Shown: positions 1 to 7,890, counted from the stretch's first letter. The stretch: DNA of 64,000 nucleotides from an uncultured Eudoraea sp. (GCF_947490415.1 NZ_CANLGX010000003.1:455821-519820); one strand, 5' to 3'. Numbers and translations: made by a program. Notes: generated by a model from the sequence alone, not told the origin.

Positions 1-454
1 TATACTCTTCGATGGGTATTTCCATTCGTTCTTTAATACAATTCCGATCAGTTATTGGTTTGTAAAATGACCTGCTCGTTAATTTAACTTCGGTGAGGAA
101 TCCTCCTTTAACAGCCAGATAACTTCTGAAACCATTAATTAGTTTTCCAAAAGATAATACATCACCTTCATTCGCTTTGTGTACTTCATAGGAATTAACT
201 GGAATTCCATTTAAATTCGGGGACATTTCAGCTCCGGTAATAGCGAAAAAACTCGAAGTATGAAATTCTAGCTTAGGACCTGTCATCGTTATTTCCATTA
301 CAGCATCCGTTTCCTCATTCTCCAATAAAGAATTGGCTATAGAGGCGGAATAATTATCCATACATCCAGATACTGGTACTCCTTTTTCACGGTATCCATA
401 TCTCCCTGTATCCTGAATTGTGGTAAAAAACCCCGGATGAATTACTTTAAGCAT
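1..454 (-). CDS. pxpC: 5-oxoprolinase subunit C (biotin-dependent carboxyltransferase family), 5' part only
   Basis: The amino-terminal 151 residues of a PxpC/KipA-family protein; the gene runs off the left edge of the window. The start MLKVIHPGFFTTIQDTGRYG is the standard opening of this family, followed by GVPVSGCMDNYSASIAN and ITGAEMSPNLNG. PxpC works with PxpA and PxpB as an ATP-dependent cytoplasmic enzyme that opens 5-oxoproline (pyroglutamate) to glutamate. The ATG lies inside the end of pxpB (8-base overlap, ATGCTTAA), so translation is probably coupled. It is the fourth gene of a minus-strand operon with an Nramp-like transporter, pxpA and pxpB. The family assignment is firm; the carboxyl half cannot be seen. 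Confidence 0.93.
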   Translation of the reverse strand, partial: MLKVIHPGFFTTIQDTGRYGYREKGVPVSGCMDNYSASIANSLLENEETDAVMEITMTGPKLEFHTSSFFAITGAEMSPNLNGIPVNSYEVHKANEGDVLSFGKLINGFRSYLAVKGGFLTEVKLTSRSFYKPITDRNCIKERMEIPIEEY

Positions 455-1184
455 CTATCTTGATTTTATCGAGGTTATATATTCCAACCTCTGTCTCTAT
501 TTTATGTAAATCATATTCTGCACGGCTAATAGCATAGAATTGAATCTGATCTCCAACACTTACAAAGCAGGGGTTTTCAAGATTCACATTAAAAAGAGAT
601 ATCGGACAGTTTCCAATAATATTCCATCCACCTGGAGAATCTTGCGGATATATACCGGTTTGTTTGCCTGCAAGACCAACAGAACCTTTAAATACCTGTA
701 GCCTGGGCATAGATTTTCTGGGGGTTTCCAATTCTTTAGGCAATCCTCCTAAATACATAAATCCAGGTAAAAATCCAATGCCGTAAACAGTGTAAATGTG
801 ATGCGTATGTGCCTTAATAATATCCTTGACACTAATACCTAAAATTTTGGAAACTTCTTCCAGATCAATACCAAATTCAAGATCGTAACAAACGGGTAGT
901 TTCCATAAATAACGTTGAGGATGACCGCTGGCCTTCCTGTTCTTATAGCATTCCAGCAGCTGAAATTTAATTTTAGAAAATTCTATTCTATTTTCCCGGT
1001 TAATCAGGGTAAGAGAATTGTAGGCCGGGACTAGTTCCCAATTAATAGCGTCTTTAAAAACCAATTTGAAACTTTCAGCAAAATCTAGGATATCATAAAG
1101 GATAGCTTCTGAAACCTCATTTGGCCATTCTATTAAAATTGCATGTTCTCCAAAAGGTCTAATTGATATGGGATAGGAACTCAC
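447..1184 (-). CDS. pxpB: 5-oxoprolinase subunit B (PxpB/KipI family)
   Basis: A 245-residue protein of the KipI/PxpB family, the partner of PxpC in ATP-dependent 5-oxoprolinase. Family signatures are RPFGEHAILIEWP near the start, the segment YTVYGIGFLPGFMYLGGLP around residue 130-150 (the FxPGFxYLGGL motif), PRKSMPRLQVFKGSVGLAG, and GIYPQDSPGGWNIIG near residue 180. Length is normal for the family. The start overlaps the end of pxpA by 4 bases, and the end overlaps pxpC by 8, so the three subunits should be made together. KipI was first described in Bacillus subtilis as an inhibitor of the KinA sporulation kinase. No such role applies here; the metabolic role is the sensible one. Confidence 0.94.
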   Translation of the reverse strand: MSSYPISIRPFGEHAILIEWPNEVSEAILYDILDFAESFKLVFKDAINWELVPAYNSLTLINRENRIEFSKIKFQLLECYKNRKASGHPQRYLWKLPVCYDLEFGIDLEEVSKILGISVKDIIKAHTHHIYTVYGIGFLPGFMYLGGLPKELETPRKSMPRLQVFKGSVGLAGKQTGIYPQDSPGGWNIIGNCPISLFNVNLENPCFVSVGDQIQFYAISRAEYDLHKIETEVGIYNLDKIKIDA

Positions 1185-1927
1185 TTTTTTAGAAAAATAT
1201 GCTGTTTAGGCAATTCGTCCGAAAGATACATTAATATTTGTAAAGCTGTAGCTGTATCACCATGAATACAATAAGTGTCTGCCCAAATTGGTATTTGAAC
1301 TCCATTCAAGGTATATACCTTGTTATTTATAACCATTGATACAATGTGATCCAGTACCTTTTTTGGCTCTTCTATCATGGCCAGTGATGAGTGCCGAGAA
1401 ACAAGGCTTAAGTCCTCATTATAATTTCGATCACCAAAAGCTTCAAGTGATATTTTATATCCTTGTTTGCGAGCTTCTTCTTCTATAACTGAACCATAAG
1501 GCAGGTACAATAAAACATGGTCCTTATACGCGCGAATGCTTTCCAAATACATAATAGATAAATCCAAATCACGCGCAATATCATTATATAGAGCTCCGTG
1601 TGCTTTAATATGATGTAGTTGTATTTCGGCCTTGCTTAAAATGGCTTCTAATCCTTTAATTTGTTTCTGAATACTTTCTTTGAGACGCCCCTTTTCTATT
1701 TTCATTGATTTGCGACCAAAGTTATCTCTATCCGGATATGAAGGGTGTGCACCCACTTTAATTCCAAACTTTTGTGCCAACTGAACTATTTCAGACATAG
1801 TATTGATATCTCCTGCATGACCGCCACAAGCTATATTACATGAACTAATATGCGGAAAAAGGGCACTTTCATTACCTACACCTTCTCCTACATCACAGTT
1901 AATATCTATAAACACTTTGTTGATCAT
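1181..1927 (-). CDS. pxpA: 5-oxoprolinase subunit A (LamB/YcsF family)
   Basis: A 248-residue LamB/YcsF-family protein, subunit A of the prokaryotic 5-oxoprolinase. It shows the family opening IDINCDVGEGVG, then SSCNIACGGHAGD (residues about 28-40), GAHPSYPDRDNFGR, and HIKAHGALYND (about 105-115), all hallmark stretches of this TIM-barrel-like family. Together with PxpB and PxpC it converts 5-oxoproline plus ATP to glutamate, clearing a damage product that forms spontaneously from glutamine and glutamate. The ATG overlaps the stop of the upstream transporter gene in an ATGA arrangement, and its own end overlaps pxpB by 4 bases. Confidence 0.95.
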   Translation of the reverse strand: MINKVFIDINCDVGEGVGNESALFPHISSCNIACGGHAGDINTMSEIVQLAQKFGIKVGAHPSYPDRDNFGRKSMKIEKGRLKESIQKQIKGLEAILSKAEIQLHHIKAHGALYNDIARDLDLSIMYLESIRAYKDHVLLYLPYGSVIEEEARKQGYKISLEAFGDRNYNEDLSLVSRHSSLAMIEEPKKVLDHIVSMVINNKVYTLNGVQIPIWADTYCIHGDTATALQILMYLSDELPKQHIFLKK

Positions 1928-3117
1928 ATTATTCCAAAAACACTGAAAATACTTTTAGCCCCAAGAACTATTACTAAAATAATGATAATAATTGCAGGTA
2001 CATTCTGCCAAATGGAATTCTTGAAGTCTCCCAGAACTGACGATTTATTTACTATCCAAATTAAAATTATTGCAATAATGGGTAACAACAGCCCATTGGC
2101 AACCTGTGCAAATTGTATGATTACTATTGGCCTGATTCCAAAAGAGAGTGAGATCACTCCAATAAAAAGTACAACCATCCAAACAATTCTGAACCGGACA
2201 TCCGTTACTTTAGTATTCCATCCAAAACAGCTATTAGCTACATAGGCAGCTGCTAAAGGGGCCGTAATAGCTGAGGTAATCCCCGCTGCAAAAAGACCAA
2301 TTCCCATTAAATATTTGGCGCTTTTACCATACAATGGTTCTAGTCCTTTGGCCAGATCCAATGCATCCTTAACTTCTGTTGAATTAATTGCTGCCGCGGA
2401 AATAATAATAGCTATTGAAACAAGTCCTCCTACTCCAATGGATAATAAGGTATCTCTTCGGACGCTTTTAAGATCGTCTGACGAATTCCATTTTTCCTTT
2501 ATTAATGATGCATGTAGAAATAAATTATAAGGAACTACTGTAGTGCCTACCAAAGCAATTATATTAAAGATGCTTTTGTCGGGAATAGAAGGAATAAATA
2601 AGCCCTTTAAAATTTCCATTAGATCTGGTTTGGTAAAAAGGGCGGTTAATACAAACGAAACACTCATAATCAACACGAGTGAAATAAATACCTTTTCCAG
2701 GGTTTTATAGGACCCTAAATACAATAACAAAAAGGCAATAAAACCAATAATCCATGGATATAGTGCGGCATAGTTAGAGCCGAATAAGACTTGCAAACCC
2801 AAGGTTGCCCCGCTTATATTCCCTGCCTCGTACGCCGTATTACCAATTACTATTGCGCTTAGTATAATACCCATAACAAGGTAATGCAGCCACGGAATGG
2901 CTAACTGTTCCCCTATGACCTCTGCAAGTCCTTTCTGTGTAATAACCCCGACTCTGGCAGACATTTCCTGCAGGATAATCGTGGCAATAATGGAAAGTAA
3001 CATAGCCCAAAGCAATGCATATCCAAATCCAACACCTGCAATTGTACAAGCGGTTATTGTACCCGGACCTATAAATGCAGCAGCAACTAATACCCCTGGG
3101 CCTAATTTCTTGAACAT
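1924..3117 (-). CDS. Nramp-family transporter with divergent metal-binding motifs
   Basis: A 397-residue polytopic membrane protein with about 11 hydrophobic segments and the overall Nramp/SLC11 plan. In true metal Nramps TM1 carries DPGN and TM6 carries an M-P-H type motif. Here the TM1 motif reads GPGT (residues about 18-21, FIGPGTITACTIAG) and TM6 reads VVPYNLFLHAS (about 193-203), so the metal-coordinating aspartate and methionine are both gone. It is the first gene of the pxp operon and overlaps pxpA by 4 bases. The Bacillus pxp locus also carries an Nramp-family gene (ycsG). The context suggests import of 5-oxoproline, a related amino acid or a peptide product rather than Mn2+ or Fe2+; that is inference. 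Family membership is firm, substrate is open. Confidence 0.85.
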   Translation of the reverse strand: MFKKLGPGVLVAAAFIGPGTITACTIAGVGFGYALLWAMLLSIIATIILQEMSARVGVITQKGLAEVIGEQLAIPWLHYLVMGIILSAIVIGNTAYEAGNISGATLGLQVLFGSNYAALYPWIIGFIAFLLLYLGSYKTLEKVFISLVLIMSVSFVLTALFTKPDLMEILKGLFIPSIPDKSIFNIIALVGTTVVPYNLFLHASLIKEKWNSSDDLKSVRRDTLLSIGVGGLVSIAIIISAAAINSTEVKDALDLAKGLEPLYGKSAKYLMGIGLFAAGITSAITAPLAAAYVANSCFGWNTKVTDVRFRIVWMVVLFIGVISLSFGIRPIVIIQFAQVANGLLLPIIAIILIWIVNKSSVLGDFKNSIWQNVPAIIIIILVIVLGAKSIFSVFGII

Positions 3118-3220
3118 TTAATTGTAATAAGTTAAAGATGGAGGAGTAAATATAGACTCTTTAAAGAATAATAGAGCTCCGGAATCTAATATTAGTTCAA
3201 AAAAAATTAACATAATAAGT

Positions 3221-3254
3221 GCAGTTCATCTAAAATATTGCAGTTCGTCTAAAA
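3221..3254. repeat. Two direct repeats upstream of the pxp operon
   Basis: Positions 3221-3235 (GCAGTTCATCTAAAA) and 3240-3254 (GCAGTTCGTCTAAAA) are the same 15-mer with one change, 19 bases apart start to start. They lie about 105-140 bases upstream of the transporter start on the minus strand and about 90-120 bases before the plus-strand gene at 3341. They could be paired half-sites for a regulator of either gene. The rest of 3118-3340 shows nothing else I can name. Confidence 0.3.
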
Positions 3255-3340
3255 GTGAGTTGCCATACATCGATAAAATATAATATTCCAAAAAACTCTG
3301 GGTTATAACTATCCCAAATTAAAATATTACCTACTTAAGA

Positions 3341-3784
3341 ATGACATGTTTAGATTGTAAAAAAGAGCTTAGTTATTTGGATCATAAAACGTCTATGGAA
3401 TTTTATGATGTAGAATTGTGTTCCAAACATAAAAAGCGTATAGACAGACTCATCAGTCAAAATAACACCCCAATTGAGGCTATAAAGCTTTACTATGGGC
3501 TTAAGAAAGCCGGAGTTCATCCAATGTTAGAATGGTGGGACGGTAAAAAATCAGTAGACATTGCTTTTTCAAGGGTAAAATTAAATATAGAAATCGATTC
3601 TGAATATCAAATGCTTACCCATGAACAGGCAATGAACGATCTGGAAGAATCCATGCACTCATTTCAAGATGGATTCACAACCTTAAGAATTCCTAGTACA
3701 CTTATTAAGTATTATTTAAATGAAACAGTAAATAATATTTTGGGGATAAAGGAAGGTTTAAGGGCCAATATAAAAGTAATCTAA
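3341..3784 (+). CDS. Zinc-ribbon plus restriction-endonuclease-fold-like protein
   Basis: A 147-residue soluble protein I cannot name. The first 30 residues hold a C3-x2-C6 ... C27-x2-H30 pattern suggesting a small zinc ribbon. The body carries KSVDIAFSRVKLNIEIDSEYQ (residues about 71-90), with Asp73, Glu84 and Asp86 spaced like the PD-(D/E)xK core of DUF559/Vsr-type nucleases (D ... E-x-D after a beta strand). This is followed by a helix and FTTLRIPSTLI, which resembles the closing strand of that fold. A nuclease or nuclease-like role is inference from this pattern. The next gene begins directly after its stop codon, so the two may be cotranscribed. Confidence 0.6.
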   Translation: MTCLDCKKELSYLDHKTSMEFYDVELCSKHKKRIDRLISQNNTPIEAIKLYYGLKKAGVHPMLEWWDGKKSVDIAFSRVKLNIEIDSEYQMLTHEQAMNDLEESMHSFQDGFTTLRIPSTLIKYYLNETVNNILGIKEGLRANIKVI

Positions 3785-3811
3785 TTGCGTTTTAACAAAA
3801 CCCCGGAAATT

Positions 3812-4102
3812 ATGGAAGCTAATAATTCATATACAGAAAGATCCTATAAGTTGAGTAAACTTATCCTTTTTCTACTCACTTTTGCGGCATTTGCAATTGT
3901 GGTTAACATTAATCCAGTTTTTTCACGTTACCTCTTTGGTTTACCAATAATCCTCTCAGGTATTTTAGGTGTAGTTGGCACAATCATCCTTTATAAGGGT
4001 CGTAATGAACCTATTAATGAAAAGAAGATTATTGCTATTACAGTTAATGCGGCAATGGTAATTCTCATTGTAACTATTTTTATTTCCAATACCCTTTATT
4101 AA
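3812..4102 (+). CDS. Small integral membrane protein, unknown function
   Basis: A 96-residue protein with three predicted transmembrane helices: about residues 16-33 (LSKLILFLLTFAAFAIVV), 42-60 (LFGLPIILSGILGVVGTII) and 73-92 (IIAITVNAAMVILIVTIFI). The reading frame is open from a TTG at 3785 directly after the previous stop codon, but the ATG at 3812 gives the more likely start. I do not recognise a family. Its position behind the nuclease-like gene is the only context; it could be an independent small membrane protein. Confidence 0.6.
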   Translation: MEANNSYTERSYKLSKLILFLLTFAAFAIVVNINPVFSRYLFGLPIILSGILGVVGTIILYKGRNEPINEKKIIAITVNAAMVILIVTIFISNTLY

Positions 4103-4311
4103 AATTCGGTGCGGTTTATTCTAAAGTCAGAAATTAGTAGTTTGCTGTTAAGACGCCTGTTTACAATAATTTAGTCTGCTAAAGTTTGAATGATTTCTCT
4201 CTTTTGTTTGAGATTTAATCAGTTTAAATTATTTATTCCCTAAAGGCTAATTAAATAACTAAACTTATTCTTCAATTATTCTTTGTAACTTATTTTTCAT
4301 AATTTCAGAAC

Positions 4312-5424
4312 ATGAAAAATATAGATAGAAGGCATTGGTTAAAAACAGTAGGTTTAACCGGCAGTTTCGCTTTATTAGGCGGATTAGAAAGTATGGCACT
4401 GGATTTCCCCCTGCGAACTAATTCAGCGGATTCTATGGTATTACTTAATGCCAATGAGAATCCTTATGGCCCTTCAGAAAGGGTTAGAAAAATACTTACA
4501 AATTCGTTTGATGAAGCTTGTAGATACCCGTTCAGAAGTTTATCCGGTTTAGTTGAAATGATTGCCTTAAAAGAAGGTATTACCAAGGATCATGTAGTTG
4601 TGACCGGAGGCTCTACAGAAGGCTTAAAGGCGGCCGGCCTTGTCTACGGACTGGGTGGTGGCGAGATTATTTCTGCAGACCCTACTTTTCAAGCCATGTT
4701 GCGGTATGCGGAAACATTTAAGGCAAAAGTACATCGAGTTCCTATAAATGAAGCCATGGGGCATGACTTGCCTGCAATGGCAGAAAAAATAAACAAGAAT
4801 ACCAGGCTTATTTTTATTTGCAATCCAAATAATCCAACCGGTACTCTATTGAATAAATCAAGTTTACTGGATTTCTGTAAATCCCATGAAAAAGATGCCG
4901 TAATATTTAGTGATGAAGCCTACTACGATTTTATTACAGAACCCGAATATCCTTCAATGGTAGAGTTGGTTAAAGAAGGTAGAAATATTATTGTCTCTAA
5001 AACATTTTCAAAAGTTTATGGTCTAGCCGGATTAAGAGTTGGTTATTTAATTGCAAAGCCAGAGATTGCCCGTAATTTGAAATCAGCTGTAATGGCAAAT
5101 ACCAATATTCTCGCTATTGAAGCAGCAAAGGAAGCCTTGAGAGATGATGAATTCTACAAATTTAGTATTATGCAAAATTTTAAGGCAAAATCACTGATCT
5201 ACCAGAACCTGGATGATTTAGGTTTGGATTATGTAAAGTCGCACACCAATTTTGTCTTTTTCAAAACCGGTAGGCCAATTCAAACTGTGATCAATGAGAT
5301 GAAGAAGCATAATGTTCTGATTGGGCGCCCTTTTCCACCTTTAAACAATTGGGCACGTATTAGTACCGGAAGATTAGAGGATATGGAAACATTTGGCCAA
5401 GCTTTAAAAAAAGTAATGAGTTAA
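4312..5424 (+). CDS. Exported (Tat signal) PLP-dependent aminotransferase, HisC-like
   Basis: A 370-residue fold-type I aminotransferase of the histidinol-phosphate aminotransferase-like group. Seen: NANENPYGPSERV (about 46-58), VTGGSTEGLKAAGL, FICNPNNPTGTLL (the cofactor-contacting NPNNPTG), SDEAYYDF, and SKTFSKVYGLAGLRVGYL with the PLP lysine in SKTFSK. The first 30 residues, DRRHWLKTVGLTGSFALLGG, look like a twin-arginine (Tat) signal with a hydrophobic core. This implies the folded, cofactor-loaded enzyme is exported to the periplasm or anchored there. Cytoplasmic HisC has no such leader, so it is unlikely to be the histidine-pathway enzyme. The substrate is unknown. The gene stands alone, with a decayed gene following. 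Confidence 0.85.
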   Translation: MKNIDRRHWLKTVGLTGSFALLGGLESMALDFPLRTNSADSMVLLNANENPYGPSERVRKILTNSFDEACRYPFRSLSGLVEMIALKEGITKDHVVVTGGSTEGLKAAGLVYGLGGGEIISADPTFQAMLRYAETFKAKVHRVPINEAMGHDLPAMAEKINKNTRLIFICNPNNPTGTLLNKSSLLDFCKSHEKDAVIFSDEAYYDFITEPEYPSMVELVKEGRNIIVSKTFSKVYGLAGLRVGYLIAKPEIARNLKSAVMANTNILAIEAAKEALRDDEFYKFSIMQNFKAKSLIYQNLDDLGLDYVKSHTNFVFFKTGRPIQTVINEMKKHNVLIGRPFPPLNNWARISTGRLEDMETFGQALKKVMS

Positions 5425-5476
5425 AACTGTTGGTGATACTCTTCATTCTGGGCATGAAAATTCATATAAACACATT

Positions 5477-5795
5477 TTGACAGAAGATTCCAGAGCACAT
5501 AATGAAAAACCTTGCATAAAAGCTCAGGTTTCCTGAAGAAATACGAAGAGTATTTAGGTGAATTCTTTTATGGTGGGATCGATGGTTGTGCAACTACTTT
5601 TGCCGTTGTAGCCGGCTCTGTAGGTGCGGGCCTTGATAGTGTCATAATAATTATTCTTGGATTTGCAAATTTGCTGGCAGATGGGTGCGCTATGTCTTTT
5701 GGAAGGGAATACTGGAAACATTATTATTAGGAAGTATTGCTGCGATGGTTGCCTATTTTATTGGAGATTTCCTCGAGAGCATAATTGTCATTTGA
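5477..5795 (+). pseudogene. Decayed VIT1/CCC1-family transporter gene (frameshifts and internal deletion)
   Basis: From 5512 one frame encodes the amino end of a VIT/CCC1 iron/manganese transporter: [20 protein letters not shown] and [16 protein letters not shown], which are TM1 and TM2 signatures. That frame stops at 5730. The carboxyl end of the same family, [20 protein letters not shown] (last helix), is encoded in another frame from 5712 and ends with TGA at 5793-5795. The roughly 130 residues that should lie between them are missing. Further upstream a third frame from 5477 ([10 protein letters not shown]) would join to the start if one A were added to the run at 5505-5509. The gene cannot make a functional transporter. 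An intact full-length protein of this family is about 230 residues. Confidence 0.8.
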
Positions 5796-5933
5796 AAATA
5801 TTTAAGTTTATTCATAATCGTAAAATAGCTGTTTTCAACGAATATTTGTGTCTAAAATCGGATTTCCTGCGCTAAAAAGGAGGAAAAGTATTACTATAGA
5901 TCTCTTAATATTTATTAATATAACCCCTATCTG

Positions 5934-6029
5934 ATGAAAAAAAGAGCTACACTTTCCTTTATTCTTTATAGCTTTTTTATTTTTTGTTTTCTTTGGTCGG
6001 TTTATATTTTTCTTTTTAAGTTTTCCTAA
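5934..6029 (+). CDS. Possible 31-residue single-span membrane microprotein
   Basis: An ATG-started ORF (MKKRATLSFILYSFFIFCFL and on, ending KFS) encodes a basic amino end and one strongly hydrophobic, phenylalanine-rich helix. It lies in the otherwise geneless 5796-6319 stretch. Thymine-rich DNA easily gives such ORFs by chance, and I see no clear promoter or ribosome site, so it is only a candidate. Nothing else in the surrounding stretch can be identified. Confidence 0.22.
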   Translation: MKKRATLSFILYSFFIFCFLWSVYIFLFKFS

Positions 6030-6319
6030 AAAGAGATTTGAATCTTTATTAATTCTAAATTGATCCTGTGAATCTAAACTAATTTTTCCTGGTTAGATTA
6101 TTCATAATCCGATGTAAAACAAGTGACTAGGTAGCGTAACATCTACTCTTTCGAACCAGATAACTAGTAATTATTAGTTTAAGGAATCCAATCTCTGTTT
6201 TTAATTATATTAGCTTGAGGAAGACATTATAATGTTAAAAAGAAACATATTAAGGTCGTACTTTTTGTTATAGAATGCATTCCTTTTATAAAGCTAACCT
6301 AAGCCTATACTTTTTTGCT

Positions 6320-7183
6320 ATGTCAGATAAATTGATAGTCAACTTCACTCCTACGGGGATGATCCCTACAAAAAAAATGACTCCCCACGTCCCTATCAGT
6401 GTATCAGAAATAATAGACGATGTACATCGGGCAACCGAAGCAGGAATTACAATGGTTCATCTGCACGCACGGGATGAAATCACTGAAGAACCCAGTTATA
6501 AAAAAGAAATATATAGCGAAATAATTAGTGGTATCAGAAAATTTGATCCTTTTCTTGTGATTTGCGTTTCATTAAGTGGTAGAAATTTTAAAGAACTGGA
6601 ACAACGGGCAGATGCCCTGCACCTGGAGGGTGATCTGAAACCAGATATGGGTAGTTTAACCTTGAGCTCCCTGAATTTTAATAAAGTCGCCAGCATGAAT
6701 TCCCCTGATATGATACAAAGTTTAGCGGCTATAATGAAGGAAAAGGGAATTGTTCCCGAATTGGAAGCATTTGATATCGGGATGGTGAATTTTTCGAAGT
6801 ATCTTATAAAAAAAGGCCTGCTTGAACCGCCGTATTACTTTAATCTTCTTCTTGGTAACATTGCGTGTTCACAAGCAAATTTATTACATACGGGGATTAT
6901 GATTCAGGATCTTCCGGAAAACTCACTTTGGAGTTTGGCAGGAATTGGGAATGCACAACTTAAAATGAATTCATTATCAATTGCTGTTGGTGGAGGAGTT
7001 AGAGTGGGTATTGAGGATAATATCTGGTATGATGCATATAGAACAAAGTTGGCAAATAATCTTGAATTAATTGAAAGAATACATACCATTGCTAAAGTGA
7101 ATGGAAGGGAGCTTATGTCCTCCAAGGAGTTCAGAAGGCTTATGAATATGGAGCCTGGAAATGGAAGATATGGACGTAAATAG
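6320..7183 (+). CDS. Beta-keto acid cleavage enzyme (BKACE, DUF849 family)
   Basis: A 287-residue TIM-barrel enzyme of the 3-keto-5-aminohexanoate cleavage enzyme family. These Zn-dependent enzymes condense a beta-keto acid with acetyl-CoA to give acetoacetate and a CoA ester. Zn ligands are visible in MVHLHARDE (HxH, about residues 44-52) and in the closing GGGVRVGIEDNIWYD (glutamate). PTGMIPTKKMTP at the start is the family's substrate-loop opening. Reading from 6275 adds 15 residues, but MSDKLIVNFTPTG at 6320 matches the family start, so I chose that. Family members differ in keto-acid substrate, so the substrate here (for example 3-keto-5-aminohexanoate from lysine fermentation, or dehydrocarnitine) cannot be read. 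A GNAT gene follows after 20 bases. Confidence 0.88.
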   Translation: MSDKLIVNFTPTGMIPTKKMTPHVPISVSEIIDDVHRATEAGITMVHLHARDEITEEPSYKKEIYSEIISGIRKFDPFLVICVSLSGRNFKELEQRADALHLEGDLKPDMGSLTLSSLNFNKVASMNSPDMIQSLAAIMKEKGIVPELEAFDIGMVNFSKYLIKKGLLEPPYYFNLLLGNIACSQANLLHTGIMIQDLPENSLWSLAGIGNAQLKMNSLSIAVGGGVRVGIEDNIWYDAYRTKLANNLELIERIHTIAKVNGRELMSSKEFRRLMNMEPGNGRYGRK

Positions 7184-7203
7184 AAATATAATCCAATGCA
7201 CTA

Positions 7204-7848
7204 ATGGAAGTAAACAAGGACAAATTTTATAGGATAAAATGGTTTTGGAATATTCTTAAGAACGGCCTTTTTTTATTTGGGGTAAGGAATCAACTTGCAA
7301 GGTTCGGATTTGATATAAATCCTTTTTACTGGGTACAGGAAGGCGCATCAGATTGTGAACCACCTCAAATAAAGGGCGATTCTTTGGATTATGAATTAGT
7401 CCATCTTGATATAGAAGCAATTAAGGCTTTAAGAAAAAAAATAATTGGTAATGATCAGATAGCGGGAATACTTTATTTTCATGATCAGCTCAAATGTATT
7501 GGTTTAAAATACAAGGGAGAAATTGCTGCATTTATGCTAATCGAATTAAAAGATACTAATTTTTACCAAAAAACTTTTCAAATTGGTGAAAACGAGGGCT
7601 ATCTCTTTCATATGTACACTTTTGAATCACACCGGGGAAAAAATCTTGCTCCTTATTTAAGATATCAGAGTTATCTCATTCTCAAAGATATGGGAAGGGA
7701 TAAAATATACAGTATAACCCAATACTTCAATAAATCTTCCAAAAAATTTAAAAATAAACTGAAGGCTAGGAATCTGCGGCTTTATTTGTATGTCATTTTG
7801 TTTAAAAAATATCATTATTATTTTCTTCTAAAAACATTTGATTCCTAG
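7204..7848 (+). CDS. GNAT-like acyltransferase
   Basis: A 214-residue protein with a GNAT-type core in its second half. IAAFMLIELKD is followed by EGYLFHMYTFESHRGKNLAP, where the S/H-R-G-K-N-L-A stretch (about residues 143-151) resembles the acetyl-CoA pyrophosphate loop (R/Q-x-x-G-x-G/A). The helix APYLRYQSYLILKDMG follows. The first 60 residues (FWNILKNGLFLFGVRNQLAR) are amphipathic and unassigned. Similar proteins occur in polysaccharide and lipid modification loci of Bacteroidota. It follows the BKACE gene by 20 bases on the same strand and a hairpin terminator closes the pair at 7864-7890, so they are probably one transcript. The acceptor is unknown. Confidence 0.65.
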   Translation: MEVNKDKFYRIKWFWNILKNGLFLFGVRNQLARFGFDINPFYWVQEGASDCEPPQIKGDSLDYELVHLDIEAIKALRKKIIGNDQIAGILYFHDQLKCIGLKYKGEIAAFMLIELKDTNFYQKTFQIGENEGYLFHMYTFESHRGKNLAPYLRYQSYLILKDMGRDKIYSITQYFNKSSKKFKNKLKARNLRLYLYVILFKKYHYYFLLKTFDS

Positions 7849-7863
7849 AATACCTCTAAAATA

Positions 7864-7890
7864 AAAGCCAGCTATTGGAAGCTGGCCTTT
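7864..7890 (+). terminator. Hairpin terminator after the BKACE-GNAT pair
   Basis: GCCAGCT (7867-7873) pairs with AGCTGGC (7880-7886) around a six-base loop, flanked by AAAA on the left and CTTT on the right. It lies between the stop of the GNAT gene and the convergent HTH gene and could serve both strands. Confidence 0.7.

Noticed and set aside
1850-2245. Plus-strand ORF opposite the pxpA/Nramp junction
   Set aside because: It is a shadow of the Nramp gene in another frame; its sequence is a low-diversity Ile/Thr string with no family.
5657-5875. ORF overlapping the VIT relic
   Set aside because: It reads the relic in a third frame; the transporter homology is in other frames.
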